Part shown: positions 47,982-56,880 of the stretch, piece by piece | Layout: every line of letters starts with the position of its first letter | Numbering within the stretch: the first letter of the stretch is position 1 | Assembly (NCBI GenBank): GCA_019694255.1 | Contig: JAIBCI010000017.1 | Location: 38,564 to 102,563, forward strand | Direction: 5' to 3' | DNA from: Saprospiraceae bacterium | GTDB lineage: Bacteria; Bacteroidota; Bacteroidia; Chitinophagales; Saprospiraceae | DNA length: 64,000 nucleotides | Notes under the pieces: generated by a model | What the model saw: only the letters and a program-made list of their open reading frames with translations | Database searches by the model: none | What the model was told of the DNA's origin: nothing | Made by a program: the position numbers and the translations under genes

Positions 47982-48838
47982 GACAATACGAGCGTTGGAT
48001 ACTTTTGGGTTTACTTGCATTGATTTGGGGTAGTAGTTTTATTTTGATTAAGAAAGGCCTTGTAAGTTATGGCTTTATTGAAGCCGCGACCCTGCGTATG
48101 ATTGCCGCCGGTAGTGTTTTTGCTATCAGTGCAGTATTTCATCTGCCGAAAATTCCTCGTGAAAGCTGGATCTATGTTGTGATGGCATCCATATTCGGTA
48201 TGTTCCTGCCAGCGTACTTATTTTGTATTGCGCAGCAGCATGTACAATCTGTTGTTGCTGGTCTTCTGAATGCACTTACGCCCGCATTTGCTTTTGTATT
48301 TTCGATTTTTATGTTTCATTCGCGATACCGATGGGTACAGATAAGCGGATTGATCCTTGGTCTGATGAGTGCAATGGTACTGGCATTCGAAAGAGCCAAC
48401 GGAAGCGTTAGTTTCAATGCTTATGCTTTGCTCATCGTTCTGGCTACGGTCAGTTACGGATTCAACATCAATCTGGTCAAAAAGAAATTGCAGAATGTTC
48501 CGGCGATGAGCTTGTCTTACGTCTCCGTATTTTTTGCAGGCTTATTGGCAGCAGTTTTTTTTCTGATTCCCCGCTGGGGTGATTTTCATTTTGATGAAGG
48601 GCATAAAGCTTCACTAACGGCACTTGTGGTTTTGGGTGTAATGGGTACTGCCGTCGCACAGGTAATCTATTACAGACTGATAAAAATCAGCACTCCGCTG
48701 TTTACCAGTTCAGTAACTTTTTTAATTCCTATTGTGGCGCTCATCTGGGGAATTCTCGATGGCGAAATCCTGCATTTGGTTCATCTTTTATGCATTGGCG
48801 GAATCCTCGCGAGCGTCGCCATTATCAGAAAGTCGTAA
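47978..48838 (+). CDS. EamA/DMT family transporter
   Basis: 286 residues with ten predicted TM helices in two EamA repeats. The start YERWILLGLLALIWGSSFILIKKGL is the classic EamA opening, and the second repeat ends with VTFLIPIVALIWGILDGE. It is probably a drug/metabolite exporter of unknown substrate in the inner membrane. It overlaps the GNAT stop by 4 nt (ATGA), so the two are translationally coupled and may act on the same compound (inference). Confidence 0.9.
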   Translation: MRQYERWILLGLLALIWGSSFILIKKGLVSYGFIEAATLRMIAAGSVFAISAVFHLPKIPRESWIYVVMASIFGMFLPAYLFCIAQQHVQSVVAGLLNALTPAFAFVFSIFMFHSRYRWVQISGLILGLMSAMVLAFERANGSVSFNAYALLIVLATVSYGFNINLVKKKLQNVPAMSLSYVSVFFAGLLAAVFFLIPRWGDFHFDEGHKASLTALVVLGVMGTAVAQVIYYRLIKISTPLFTSSVTFLIPIVALIWGILDGEILHLVHLLCIGGILASVAIIRKS

Positions 48839-49014
48839 CAAATATCCAATGGGGGTGTTACTTGTTTGATTTTAACTTAATCTTCAGGCCTAACATTTGA
48901 TATTAAGTTCTTAAACCGATAAATTGGCGTGTCATCTAAATTGGCTGATCATTTTGGGTTAAATTTTTAAACTTATACGATTAATAGTAATTATTAATGA
49001 TTCATCAATACCAT

Positions 49015-49902
49015 ATGAAGAAGATTTTATTAATGCTGGGCTTTTTTCTTCCTGACATTTTGTTGTTGGCGCAAGACAGTATCCAGCGATCATTGCTCTG
49101 GGAGATTCGCCGCAATGATCTTGGCCGACCTTCCTATCTTTTTGGAACAGTACACATGATTCCCAAGGATGATTTTTTTATTCCTGATGGTATGGACCAC
49201 TGTCTCGATTCCAGTGAGACGGTGTATCTTGAACTGGATATGAATGAAATGTCTGATATGGGTAAAATGATGAGTATCATGGATAAATGCTACATGAAGG
49301 AAGGTAAGACGCTACAAGACCTCATGAATGCTGAAGACTATGCCCTGGTGAAAACCAAGCTTGAAGCAATGGGATTACCGGCAATGTTTTTTGACAGGAT
49401 GAAACCACTTTTTATTACGTCACTGGCTGGAATGGATGACGGCTCGCAAGGAGGTATTCAGGCAGACGATATCCGGTCGTATGAACTGGAATTAACGGAG
49501 CGCGCCAAAGTAAAAAAGAAGCCACTCAAGGGCATTGAGAGCATTGAGTTTCAACTCAGCATTTTTGATTCAATACCCTATGATGTGCAGGCAAGGTCAC
49601 TGGTTGACGCAATGAAAAACGAGAAGGCCGGAGATCAGATGATGAAAGAGCTCATTGCACTTTACAAAAAAAGCGATATCAATGGACTAGCTGAGACTGC
49701 AGAACAGTCCGATGAAGCCCTCAAGCCCTATATGGATCTAATGCTGAAGAGTAGAAATAAGTCCTGGATCCCTCGTATGACCGAAGCCATGAAAACAGGC
49801 AGTTGTTTTTTTGCGTTTGGTGTTGGGCATCTCGGAGGCCCTGATGGTTTGATCTCACTCCTCCGCAAAGAATCATTTGTTGTCACACCCGTAATCAAAT
49901 AA
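49015..49902 (+). CDS. TraB/GumN family protein
   Basis: 295 residues from the Met at 49015 (MKKILLMLGFFLPDILLLAQ, signal peptide); an upstream ATG at 48997 adds six residues. Conserved blocks are LLWEIRRNDLGRPSYLFGTVHMIP near the N-terminus, GGIQADDIRSYELEL and KPLKGIESIEFQLSIFDSIP in the middle, and CFFAFGVGHLGGPDGLISLLR near the end. The GTxH and GxGH His residues and a conserved Glu are the presumed metal-dependent protease-like site of the TIKI/TraB superfamily. Its physiological role is unknown. It is exported. Confidence 0.9.
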   Translation: MKKILLMLGFFLPDILLLAQDSIQRSLLWEIRRNDLGRPSYLFGTVHMIPKDDFFIPDGMDHCLDSSETVYLELDMNEMSDMGKMMSIMDKCYMKEGKTLQDLMNAEDYALVKTKLEAMGLPAMFFDRMKPLFITSLAGMDDGSQGGIQADDIRSYELELTERAKVKKKPLKGIESIEFQLSIFDSIPYDVQARSLVDAMKNEKAGDQMMKELIALYKKSDINGLAETAEQSDEALKPYMDLMLKSRNKSWIPRMTEAMKTGSCFFAFGVGHLGGPDGLISLLRKESFVVTPVIK

Positions 49903-49907
49903 TAACG

Positions 49908-50420
49908 ATGCCTCTTATACTTTCGGTTCGCGGTTATCATCCGGTCATAGCGTCAGATTGTTTTATAGCTGAGAATGCCACGATCGTCGGTGATGTGGTG
50001 ATCGGAAGCAAATGCAGTATTTGGTTCAACTCAGTGATACGCGGAGATGTCAATGCGATTCGCATCGGAGCAGAGACCAATATCCAGGATGGTGTTATAA
50101 TTCACTGCACTTTTCAAAAGTCAGAAACCCATATTGGTGAAAGAGTCAGCATTGGTCACGGGGCTATTATTCACGGATGTAAAATAGAATCAGAAGTGCT
50201 GATTGGTATGGGTGCTATCGTCATGGATAATGCCATTGTTCAGTCGCGTGTCATTGTTGCCGCAGGCGCAGTTGTTCCTGAAGGTATGGTCCTTGAATCC
50301 GGATACATATACGCTGGAATCCCCGCGCGCAAGCTCAAACCTCTGGATCAGGAAAATTTCAAGTTTTTTATTGATCGCACATCAAAAAATTACCAGATGT
50401 ATGCGGATTGGTTTAAGTAG
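49908..50420 (+). CDS. Gamma-class carbonic anhydrase family protein
   Basis: 170 residues forming a left-handed beta-helix of hexapeptide repeats (VGDVVIGSKCSIWFNSVIRGD, VLIGMGAIVMDNAIV). Metal ligands H66, H84 and H89 (HCTF, GHGAIIHG) match the 81/117/122-type His of Cam with the expected five-residue spacing of the last pair. The C-terminal helix (NFKFFIDRTSKNYQMYADW) is family-typical. The protein is a trimer; many members have weak or no anhydrase activity. It starts 5 bp after the TraB gene stop, so the two are probably cotranscribed, and converges on murQ with an 8-bp overlap. Confidence 0.93.
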   Translation: MPLILSVRGYHPVIASDCFIAENATIVGDVVIGSKCSIWFNSVIRGDVNAIRIGAETNIQDGVIIHCTFQKSETHIGERVSIGHGAIIHGCKIESEVLIGMGAIVMDNAIVQSRVIVAAGAVVPEGMVLESGYIYAGIPARKLKPLDQENFKFFIDRTSKNYQMYADWFK

Positions 50421-51237
50421 TTTTTTGTTGCATGAAATCCATCGCAGCGCGTACGCTTTTATGTTTCAATAGCAAATGGTGAGCCTGCTCTGCATCAATA
50501 CTGAACTGAGACATTAGAACGCCGATGCCACGTTCCATTAATTTATTATTGCTGAGTGTCATGTCCACCATCTTATTGTCGATGACATGCCCGAGTCTGA
50601 TCATTGTGGCGGTGCTGATCATATTCAGTATCATTTTTTGAGCAGTTCCCGATTTGAGGCGCGTGCTGCCGCTGATGATTTCCGGACCAACAACACAGAC
50701 CATTGCATAATCACTATACCGTGTCACCGGGCTCCCGGGGTTACAGGTAATACAGGCTGTTGTAATGCCTGCATCGCTGCACGCAGCGAGTCCATGTACG
50801 ACGTAAGGCGTGGTGCCACTGGCTGCAATACCAATTACAACATCCCGTGAATCCACCTTGTATTCCTGCAAATCCTGCCAGGCGAGGGTCTCACTGTCTT
50901 CTGCTCCTTCCACCGCCCGGCGTATGGCGGTATCTCCGCCGGCGATCAAACCTATCACCAGGTTATGGGGAACTCCGAAAGTAGGGGGACATTCCGAGGC
51001 GTCAAGAATACCAAGTCGTCCACTGGTGCCGGCGCCGATGTAAAATAATCTTCCGCCTTCTGCCAATTTTTCCGCAATGACATCCACAAGGGTAGCGATT
51101 GTGGGCAATATTTTGGCTACCGCTTCAGCAACTGTGCGGTCTTCCTGATTCATTCGTTGCAGAATATCCAGAGAAGTTTTTTTCTCCAGGTCGTGGTGCG
51201 TGGATTCAGATTCTGTTATGCGTATAAATTCCTGCAT
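50413..51237 (-). CDS. murQ: N-acetylmuramic acid 6-phosphate etherase
   Basis: 274 residues from the Met at 51237 (MQEFIRITESESTHHDLEKK); the open frame extends further upstream only inside the symporter gene. The SIS domain shows FYIGAGTSGRLGILDASECP, the MurQ signature, and AASGTTPYVVHGL plus NPGSPVTRYSDYA. It cleaves the D-lactyl ether of MurNAc-6-P to give GlcNAc-6-P for cell-wall recycling. Its ATG overlaps the stop of the upstream symporter gene by one base (TAATG), so translation is coupled. No MurNAc kinase (murK/anmK) is nearby. Confidence 0.95.
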   Translation of the reverse strand: MQEFIRITESESTHHDLEKKTSLDILQRMNQEDRTVAEAVAKILPTIATLVDVIAEKLAEGGRLFYIGAGTSGRLGILDASECPPTFGVPHNLVIGLIAGGDTAIRRAVEGAEDSETLAWQDLQEYKVDSRDVVIGIAASGTTPYVVHGLAACSDAGITTACITCNPGSPVTRYSDYAMVCVVGPEIISGSTRLKSGTAQKMILNMISTATMIRLGHVIDNKMVDMTLSNNKLMERGIGVLMSQFSIDAEQAHHLLLKHKSVRAAMDFMQQKTT

Positions 51238-52703
51238 TATTTTTTTGATGAAATCAACATCAGGCCCGCAAAAGTAATCAGACCGTTCATTGCGACCAAA
51301 AGATTTCCGAAGGTAAACCCTCCAAACCATTCTGCCGAATGCACATTGATGATCCAGGTAATAATCGGAGCCAATATGCAAATCAGCGGAACCATCCATC
51401 CCACCTTAATCATTCTTTTCGTGCCAATTCCAAACGCAAATAAACCCAACAGGGGACCGTAGGTGTAGCCAGCAAACTGAAATACCTTATTGATCACCGC
51501 ATCATTGTTGAGCAAGTAAAAAAGTACTATTACTGCAAAGATCAATAGACTGAATCCAAGATGCACCCATGTTCGAAGTCGCTTTTTTCTAGGATGATCG
51601 GGGGTCTTATTGAAATTCAGAAAATCGATACAGAAGGAGGTTGTCAGGGAGGCCAGAGCAGAATCAGCACTGGCGTAATTGGACGCCGTGAGTCCTAATA
51701 AAAAGAGCACAGATCCTATGCCGCTTAAATATTGAAAAGCCACCATGGGAAACAATTCATCCGAGCGGGAAGGAATACTGATCCCTTCCTTCGCCGCAAA
51801 TAAATACAATCCTCCGCCCAGTGTGAGAAACATGAAGTTGACAAAAAATAACAGAATTGAGAAACTGAACATATTGAGCTGTGCTTCGCGAAGATTGCGG
51901 CAGGTAAGATTTTTTTGCATCATGTCCTGGTCAAGGCCTGTCATGACCAGCGCAATCAGCATGCCTCCGAGTACCTGTTTGAAAAAATAATTCGGATCGT
52001 TCCAGCCACCATCAAGGTAAAGTATTTTACCATAAGGTGAATGCAACACCTTGCTGAAGAATCCCCAAAATCCTGTGTCAAAACGCGATGCTAAATATAC
52101 AATCGTAAGCACCAGAGATCCCAGCATGCAGATGGTCTGCAGCAAATCAGTAATAACGATGGTCTTAATTCCTCCTCTAAATGTATAAACCCAGATGAGC
52201 ATGATCGATACTAAGACCGTGATCCAGAAAGGCCATCCAAAAGTTGAAAAAATAAACCGATGCATGACCATTGCGACGATGTACATGCGGAATGCTGAAC
52301 CAATCAGTCGTGACAATAGAAAAAAACCTGCACCGGTCTTATAAGAACTGTAACCTAATCTTTGTTCGAGGTATTCATAAATTGATGTCACATTATAGCG
52401 ATAGTACAATGGCATCAGCACATTGGCAATGATCATATAGCCAATCAGATAACCCCATACCATCTGCAGGTAAGCATAATTCTGATTGACACCCGAAGTT
52501 CCTACAACGCCTGGAATGCTGATAAAAGTCACGCCCGACAAGGAAGCGCCTATCATTCCGATTGCGATGACATACCATGGTGAATTCCGATTCGCCTTAA
52601 AAAAAGTATCATTGGAATTGTCTTTACCGGTAATCAGCGAGATGCCGATCAGGAAAAGAAAATAAACAACAATCAGTATGAGCAGTATCAGCGGTTGTGA
52701 CAT
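51237..52703 (-). CDS. Sodium:solute symporter (SSS family), coupled to murQ
   Basis: 488 residues from the Met at 52703 (MSQPLILLILIVVYFLFLIG). About 13 TM helices; family motifs include NDTFFKANRNSPWYVIAIGM, SLSGVTFISIPGVVG and FTASNYAS-like sequence (LLGLTASNYASADSALASL) with the sodium-site serine/alanine pattern. SSS proteins import sugars, sialic acid, amino acids or similar. One-base overlap with murQ suggests the substrate feeds MurQ, for example MurNAc or anhydro-MurNAc (inference). A -7 box (TACATTTG on the minus strand, 52708-52715) ends 4 bp before the ATG, predicting a nearly leaderless mRNA. Confidence 0.9.
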   Translation of the reverse strand: MSQPLILLILIVVYFLFLIGISLITGKDNSNDTFFKANRNSPWYVIAIGMIGASLSGVTFISIPGVVGTSGVNQNYAYLQMVWGYLIGYMIIANVLMPLYYRYNVTSIYEYLEQRLGYSSYKTGAGFFLLSRLIGSAFRMYIVAMVMHRFIFSTFGWPFWITVLVSIMLIWVYTFRGGIKTIVITDLLQTICMLGSLVLTIVYLASRFDTGFWGFFSKVLHSPYGKILYLDGGWNDPNYFFKQVLGGMLIALVMTGLDQDMMQKNLTCRNLREAQLNMFSFSILLFFVNFMFLTLGGGLYLFAAKEGISIPSRSDELFPMVAFQYLSGIGSVLFLLGLTASNYASADSALASLTTSFCIDFLNFNKTPDHPRKKRLRTWVHLGFSLLIFAVIVLFYLLNNDAVINKVFQFAGYTYGPLLGLFAFGIGTKRMIKVGWMVPLICILAPIITWIINVHSAEWFGGFTFGNLLVAMNGLITFAGLMLISSKK

Positions 52704-52707
52704 ACCA

Positions 52708-52715
52708 CAAATGTA
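52708..52715 (-). promoter_or_regulatory. -7 promoter box of the symporter-murQ operon
   Basis: The minus strand reads TACATTTG, a match to TAnnTTTG, only 4 bp from the symporter ATG at 52703. Either the mRNA is leaderless or translation starts further downstream. Confidence 0.4.
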
Positions 52716-52791
52716 TTGAGATTGCAATAATATTTTATTAACAAAAGCTATGTTAAACCAAAACGGAGTTCGCGGCGTTAGATTTTATTCC

Positions 52792-54003
52792 ATGTTCAGC
52801 AATACCGTCAATTTATACCGTCAATCCTTCAGCGGCCTCAACACGTCTGTATGGTTTCTTTCCCTGATCAATCTGATCAACCGGGCGGGTACAATGGTGG
52901 TGCCTTTCATGACCATGTATATCACGCAAAGTCTGCATATGAGTCTGACGCGTGCGGGATTTGTGTTAACTTGTTTTGGTACGGGCGCAATCATCGGAGC
53001 ACTCATCGGAGGTCGCCTGACGGACCTGTTTGGTCATTACAAAGTGCAACTTTTGACACTATTTTTCGGTGGATTGTCCTTCATTCTCCTGGGACAGCTG
53101 AAAGACTATTCTGCGATCTGCATGATGACTTTCATACTGGCATTGATCAATGAAGCTTTCAGACCAGCTAATATGTCCGCCATTGGTTTGTACAGTACGC
53201 CTGAGAACAGAACCAGAAGTTCTTCGCTGGTTCGATTGTCCGTGAATCTGGGCTGGGCCGTAGGCGCAACAGCAGGCGGATTTCTCGCAGCAATTAATTA
53301 TCAGTTACTATTTTGGGTAGATGGTCTGACAAATATCCTTGCAGCGGTCTGTTTATTTTTTGTTCTCAAACCAACCGGCGTAAAACATCGTACTTCTACC
53401 GATGACGAGCTTGTTGCAAAACCGGCTACACAGGATCGCGTGTTTATGATTTTTGTATTGCTGAGCTTTATGTTTGCGCTAAGTTTTTTCCAAATCTTTT
53501 CAACATATCCTGTTTACCTGAAAAATGAGTTGCATATTACGGAACAGCATATCGGATGGATATTTGCGCTCAACGGTTTACTCATTGCATTATTCGAGAT
53601 GATCATCATCAGTTCACTCAGTGGCAGAGGACGAGAATTAAAATTCATCAGTTCAGGTCTTGTTCTAACCGGACTTTCTTTTGTAATTCTCAATGTGCCG
53701 CTGCATTTCGCTGTGCTCACAGGATTATTGTCATGTCTCTTTTTTACTGCCGGAGAGATTCTCTCCATGCCTTTTATGATGACTTTCTGGATGAACCGTA
53801 CGGATCATAGTAATCGCGGACAATACGCAGGATATTACACGATATCCTACAGTGCAGCGCATATATCAGGACCTTTTCTCGGAAGTCTTATCGCAGATCA
53901 TTGGGGTTTTCAGATTTTATGGTATGTCGTCTTTGTTTTTTGTCTTCTGACTTTCTGGGGATTTAGAGTACTGAATAAAATGGAACCATCCAATGCTGTT
54001 TAA
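52792..54003 (+). CDS. Major facilitator superfamily transporter
   Basis: 403 residues from the preferred ATG at 52792 (MFSNTVNLYRQSFSGL); a longer start at 52750 adds 14 residues. Twelve TM helices. The A-motif region is visible in GALIGGRLTDLFGHYKVQ (G-x3-D-x-G/x-x-R/K type). LINRAGTMVVPFMTMYITQ and AGEILSMPFMMTFWMNRT are characteristic of an MdtH/YajR-like drug-efflux group. The substrate is unknown. It is divergent from the symporter operon. Confidence 0.9.
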   Translation: MFSNTVNLYRQSFSGLNTSVWFLSLINLINRAGTMVVPFMTMYITQSLHMSLTRAGFVLTCFGTGAIIGALIGGRLTDLFGHYKVQLLTLFFGGLSFILLGQLKDYSAICMMTFILALINEAFRPANMSAIGLYSTPENRTRSSSLVRLSVNLGWAVGATAGGFLAAINYQLLFWVDGLTNILAAVCLFFVLKPTGVKHRTSTDDELVAKPATQDRVFMIFVLLSFMFALSFFQIFSTYPVYLKNELHITEQHIGWIFALNGLLIALFEMIIISSLSGRGRELKFISSGLVLTGLSFVILNVPLHFAVLTGLLSCLFFTAGEILSMPFMMTFWMNRTDHSNRGQYAGYYTISYSAAHISGPFLGSLIADHWGFQILWYVVFVFCLLTFWGFRVLNKMEPSNAV

Positions 54004-54209
54004 AAATTGAAACCTGATTCGATTTTGTTACAATCTTGCCAAAGTTTATTGCGTTCATTTTACAAGATCCGATGATTCTCCCGGAGTACTCATGGTACAT
54101 GTTGCTGAACAGGTCAGCAAATCAAAATGTAATCGCGTATTGAGTTTTACAATGCTTCAGGTAAAGATTGGCTGTATACTTTATTTATGGGTTGAGCATC
54201 CAATCTGAT

Positions 54210-54217
54210 TACCTTTG
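54210..54217 (+). promoter_or_regulatory. -7 promoter box of the MATE gene
   Basis: TACCTTTG followed by CC matches TAnnTTTG and ends 9 bp before the ATG at 54227. It overlaps the alternative TTG start at 54215, arguing for the ATG. Confidence 0.5.
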
Positions 54218-54226
54218 CCGAACAAT

Positions 54227-55612
54227 ATGATTTTTGAAAAAGTAAAAAGAGCCTGGTCACTGATCAGGATGGCGGTCAAAGGTGAAGAAAGAGACTATAC
54301 AGAAGGAAGTATTCCACTGGCGGTATTTCTGTTGGCCATTCCGATGATTCTGGAGTTAAGTCTGGAGAGTGTCTTTGCGGTAGTTGATATTTTTTTTGTC
54401 AGCAAGTTGGGTCCTGATGCCATTGCAACCGTAGGACTAACGGAATCTGTCATTACGATTATTTATTCCGTGGCCATTGGATTAAGTACAGCAGCTACTG
54501 CAGTCATTGCACGACGTGTCGGTGAGAAGAATTTTGAGCAAGCGTCTCACGCGGCATCACAATCCATCGTGATGGCCTTGATGATCACGGTTCTTCTCAG
54601 CATACCCGGATTTATTTTTGCGAAGGACATACTTCGATTTATGAACGCGTCAGAACATGTAGTCAATGAAGGAAGTGTTTTTACACGCATCATGCTGGGC
54701 GGTTCGGTGGTCATCATCATGATATTTCTCATCAACGGTATCTTCAGAGGTGCTGGCAATGCCGCCATTGCGATGCGCAGTCTCTGGCTTGCCAGTATTG
54801 TGAATATTGTACTGTGCCCAATTATGATTCATTGGTTTGGCTTGAAAGGCGCGGCCATTGCAACGGTCATCGGGCGCGGCACCGGGGTTGCCTATCAATT
54901 AAAACATCTATTCGGGGATAGTGGCATAATACGTTTGCAGACGGATTACTTTAAGCCGGCGTGGAAGGAGATACGACATTTGTTTGATGTGGCCTGGCCT
55001 GCGACATTTCAGTTTATTATTGCATCGGGTTCGTGGATCATCATTGCAAGGCTGGTCGCCGACATCGGTGGCACATTTGCTTCTGCCGGTTATCAGATTG
55101 CGATTCGCAGTATTGTATTCTTTATCCTGCCAGCATGGGGGATGAGCAATGCCGTTGCCACGCTGGTCGGACAGAATCTCGGTGCAAAAAAGGTCGAACG
55201 CGCAGTCGATAGCGTTTATCTTACCACAAGGTACAATGTCTTATTTATGACCGCTGTGATGATTCTGTTCGTATTTTTTTCGAAGCCAATCATTGGTATT
55301 TTTACCAGTGATACCGCGATACTCGATCACGGCGCGCAGGCATTGAAAATATTTGGATACGGGTATATCTTTTACGGCATTGGGATGGTCATGACCCAGG
55401 CACTCAATGGAGCCGGTGATACCAGGACACCAACCTGGATCAATATTGTATGCTTCTGGGTGCTTCAGGTTCCATTGGCTTATACACTCGCGCGAACTTT
55501 AAATCTAGGTTACGCTGGCGCTGTGATGTCCGTGCCTATTGCTGAATCTTTGCTGGCAATGATCGCGTGGTATTTCTTTTACCGCGGTGGATGGAAGAAA
55601 GTGGAAGTTTGA
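54227..55612 (+). CDS. MATE family multidrug efflux transporter
   Basis: 461 residues from the ATG at 54227 (MIFEKVKRAWSLIRM). Twelve TM helices in two MatE repeats: LAIPMILELSLESVFAVVDIFFVSKLG is the classic first-helix signature, and GMSNAVATLVGQNLGAKK the second-half signature. GAGDTRTPTWINIV is also typical. It uses an ion gradient (sodium or proton) to expel cationic compounds; the substrate is unknown. It converges on gldB across an inverted-repeat element. Confidence 0.94.
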   Translation: MIFEKVKRAWSLIRMAVKGEERDYTEGSIPLAVFLLAIPMILELSLESVFAVVDIFFVSKLGPDAIATVGLTESVITIIYSVAIGLSTAATAVIARRVGEKNFEQASHAASQSIVMALMITVLLSIPGFIFAKDILRFMNASEHVVNEGSVFTRIMLGGSVVIIMIFLINGIFRGAGNAAIAMRSLWLASIVNIVLCPIMIHWFGLKGAAIATVIGRGTGVAYQLKHLFGDSGIIRLQTDYFKPAWKEIRHLFDVAWPATFQFIIASGSWIIIARLVADIGGTFASAGYQIAIRSIVFFILPAWGMSNAVATLVGQNLGAKKVERAVDSVYLTTRYNVLFMTAVMILFVFFSKPIIGIFTSDTAILDHGAQALKIFGYGYIFYGIGMVMTQALNGAGDTRTPTWINIVCFWVLQVPLAYTLARTLNLGYAGAVMSVPIAESLLAMIAWYFFYRGGWKKVEV

Positions 55613-55615
55613 ATT

Positions 55616-55722
55616 ATGAGTTATGAATTATGAATGAAAAACGCAAGCGTTAGTAATGAAGCGCATTACTTAATATACCTGTAATAAAAATCAGGTTATT
55701 TTTTTATTAACTCATAACTCAT
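55616..55722. repeat. 107-bp inverted-repeat (MITE-like) element between MATE and gldB
   Basis: ATGAGTTATGA (55616-55626) and TCATAACTCAT (55712-55722) are exact 11-bp terminal inverted repeats. Inside are further dyads: AACGC-AA-GCGTT near 55640 and AGTAATG-AAGCG-CATTACT near 55652-55670. The interval lies between convergent 3' ends. It may be a small non-autonomous mobile element or a complex terminator. Confidence 0.5.
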
Positions 55723-55784
55723 CCCGAAATCAGCTTGATTACGAGGATCAATATTTTATAGCTTAATGTCTGCGTTAACGGCAA

Positions 55785-56834
55785 TTACTTATTCTCCGGC
55801 TTGTATTTCGCCTCGTCGAGAATCTTCTGCGCATTGTCTTCCCTGGCAAGATCCTGCAATGTTAATTTTGGATTCCTTTTCATGTATTCCCGGACAATAT
55901 CATAGCCGACATATACCGCAGCCCTCCCCGGCGATTCCTTAGGCATGCCCGGAGAAGAAGGCGACGGATTCAGATACCGTACAATTTCGTTGCGTTTGGT
56001 GGAGTTCACAAGGTTTTGGTCTTTGAGGAAGGACCAAATGTTCAGCTTGTTATCCTGGCACCAGCTCAGCTGATCCAGACGGAATTCAAAGAGAACGGTA
56101 TCCTGTATATCGGGTATTATTTTCGACGTGATGTATATTTTTTTGCCTTCATAGATCAGGTGATCCAGCAATGTATTGAGTTTGTTGCCGGGCACAATAT
56201 CTTCGATCCATGGCATCCATGATTTTTTGAGGATATGCTCCTTGTTAAAAGTCCGGGTTACATAATCAGAGAAAAGTTCCCAGGTCGGGTTGATTCTTTT
56301 GTAATCAAATCCGCTCCCCATGTAGTAATCCATACTGATCCCCAGACCATCCGTACTGTCGCTGTCTTCGAAGATGATATTGCCGATATTGAAAGCACTC
56401 ACCATCGTATACATATTCTGTTTTCGCGATTGCGGGAAATAGTAACGCGCATAGGAGGAAGTACGATTGAACTGTTCCCGAAGATCTTCCATCTGACCAT
56501 ATATGGTATCCGTGCGGTGTACTATACTCTGGAGCAGGGGATCTCTGACAAAGGCTTTAAGCGTTGAATAAAATTTAGGATCAGTAGAGTCTGCCCTGTT
56601 CGTAAATTTCATGATATCCTGACAGAATATACGCATCAGCGTTGGATATCTGGTCAAAAGGGAATTTACGCCTTCCTCAATATGCAGCGTGTCGATGGCA
56701 AAGAGATCTTTCTCAAAACGGTATAAATGCATATCAGAGGGAATATGGCTGATATCAGGTGTCTTGTCCCGGCTATCCTGCCGGCATGCCACAACACCTA
56801 GCAGGCAAAAAAAACAATACTTTATATAGTCCAT
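55785..56834 (-). CDS. gldB: Gliding motility lipoprotein GldB
   Basis: 349 residues. Lipoprotein signal MDYIKYCFFCLLGVVAC with the predicted lipidated C17. GldB features are HLYRFEKDLFAIDT, LGISMDYYMGSGFDYK, LLDHLIYEGKKIYITSKIIP and IWSFLKDQNLVNSTKRNEI. GldB is a periplasmic-membrane lipoprotein required for gliding in Flavobacterium johnsoniae and is widespread with the T9SS; its biochemical role is unclear. The minus strand reads TAATTTTG (56865-56872), a candidate -7 box. Confidence 0.88.
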   Translation of the reverse strand: MDYIKYCFFCLLGVVACRQDSRDKTPDISHIPSDMHLYRFEKDLFAIDTLHIEEGVNSLLTRYPTLMRIFCQDIMKFTNRADSTDPKFYSTLKAFVRDPLLQSIVHRTDTIYGQMEDLREQFNRTSSYARYYFPQSRKQNMYTMVSAFNIGNIIFEDSDSTDGLGISMDYYMGSGFDYKRINPTWELFSDYVTRTFNKEHILKKSWMPWIEDIVPGNKLNTLLDHLIYEGKKIYITSKIIPDIQDTVLFEFRLDQLSWCQDNKLNIWSFLKDQNLVNSTKRNEIVRYLNPSPSSPGMPKESPGRAAVYVGYDIVREYMKRNPKLTLQDLAREDNAQKILDEAKYKPENK

Positions 56835-56864
56835 TCTTACTTTTACGTCTTAAATTAGGAGTTG

Positions 56865-56872
56865 CAAAATTA
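56865..56872 (-). promoter_or_regulatory. Candidate -7 box of gldB
   Basis: The minus strand reads TAATTTTG, matching TAnnTTTG, 30 bp upstream of the gldB ATG in the 46-bp gap to the divergent barrel gene. Confidence 0.4.
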
Positions 56873-56880
56873 ACCATTCC

